Shown one piece after another: positions 5,448-5,702 of a DNA stretch of 5,702 nt. This DNA is from Gammaproteobacteria bacterium (GTDB lineage Bacteria > Pseudomonadota > Gammaproteobacteria > Thiohalomonadales > Thiohalomonadaceae), in NCBI GenBank assembly GCA_015232955.1, contig JADFYS010000142.1, positions 1 to 5,702 on the forward strand, given 5' to 3'. Position numbers and translations under genes: made by a program. The number at the start of each line of letters is the position of its first letter. Position 1 is the first letter of the stretch. The notes beneath the pieces were generated by a model. The model saw nothing but the letters and a program-made list of their open reading frames with translations, did no database searches and was not told the DNA's origin.

Positions 5448-5702
5448 TCATCTCCCTCCAATCTCCCTGAAATAGAAACCGCCATTGGCGACCACCACCA
5501 GCCGAAATCGCTCTACCGTCTCCTCCTGCGCCAAATTGACACTCCCCCTCCACTGCTGCATCTCATCTGTTGCCTTCATCACCACGACCTTCTCGCTCCC
5601 CCCGCTCATTCGGGTAAGCGCCACACTATCCACCGGATGGCTGGTATCAATGATCACCCCCGCCCCATCACTGCGCAGGGTTACCCGCAATGCACCATGT
5701 TC
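5448..5702 (-). CDS. Unidentified protein, C-terminal 84 residues; 5' end outside window
   Basis: The frame is open from the right edge of the window to a TGA at 5450-5448, giving 84 visible residues. A TTG at 5690 could be a start, but the frame runs on upstream without a stop and no clear ribosome site precedes the TTG, so a longer gene cut by the window edge is more likely. Alternating hydrophobic and polar residues (LRVTLRSDGAGVIIDT, RFRLVVVANGGFYFREI) suggest a beta-rich soluble domain. There is no membrane helix, cysteine cluster or catalytic motif that I recognise. It ends 3 bases before the DUF294 gene on the same strand and contains that gene's ribosome site, so it is almost certainly in the same operon. 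I do not recognise its family. Confidence 0.6.
   Translation of the reverse strand, partial: EHGALRVTLRSDGAGVIIDTSHPVDSVALTRMSGGSEKVVVMKATDEMQQWRGSVNLAQEETVERFRLVVVANGGFYFREIGGR
5452..5460 (-). promoter_or_regulatory. Ribosome binding site that decides the GTG start of the DUF294 gene
   Basis: On the minus strand GGAGGGAG lies 7 bases before GTG 5444 and overlaps the last codons of the preceding gene. The spacing fits the GTG start. The ATG at 5451 follows this site with no spacer and leads only to a five-residue frame. Confidence 0.6.

Noticed and set aside
5449..5451. ATG as start of the DUF294 gene
   Set aside because: It is out of frame with the DUF294 protein, stops after five codons, and touches the Shine-Dalgarno sequence without spacing.

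Overview
The window looks like ordinary chromosomal DNA from a gammaproteobacterium. The gene families, tight operon packing, AGGAG-type ribosome binding sites and moderately GC-rich codon use suggest this. A sulfur-oxidising or Chromatiales-like lineage is plausible, but that is an impression from family resemblance, not something the sequence proves. I see no mobile elements, tRNA or rRNA genes, or CRISPR arrays.

Layout: the plus strand (1-2730) carries four genes. First is the C-terminal half of a single-chain, iron-sulfur class I fumarase. It is followed 14 bases later by an 80-residue protein with two CDGSH iron-sulfur motifs. After a 62-base gap with a small inverted repeat and a possible 8-residue leader peptide come two overlapping genes. 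One encodes a two-helix membrane sensor with a periplasmic domain and HAMP linker. The other encodes a soluble class III nucleotide cyclase with an extra C-terminal domain. Together these two look like one receptor cyclase cut into two polypeptides at the HAMP/catalytic boundary.

The minus strand (5702-2887) carries a convergent operon of three genes: the C-terminal end of an unidentified protein, a 617-residue cNMP-fold/CBS/DUF294 nucleotidyltransferase-like regulator, and a DnaQ-like DEDDh 3'-5' exonuclease. The first two are 3 bases apart, and the last two overlap by one base (TGATG). The two gene groups end tail to tail across a 156-base spacer with no convincing terminator.

How they may work together: the fumarase and CDGSH protein make an iron-sulfur/TCA-cycle pair. 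The sensor and cyclase would convert an external or membrane signal into a cyclic nucleotide. The opposing operon encodes a protein with a cyclic-nucleotide-binding fold, adenosine-ligand (CBS) domains and a GlnD-like nucleotidyltransferase active site. A cyclase-to-cNMP-protein link is tempting, but the cNMP pocket looks degenerate, so this is inference only. The most notable points are the split receptor cyclase and its atypical residues, the possible coupled leader peptide, the one-residue insertion in the first CDGSH motif, and the translationally coupled DUF294/exonuclease pair.
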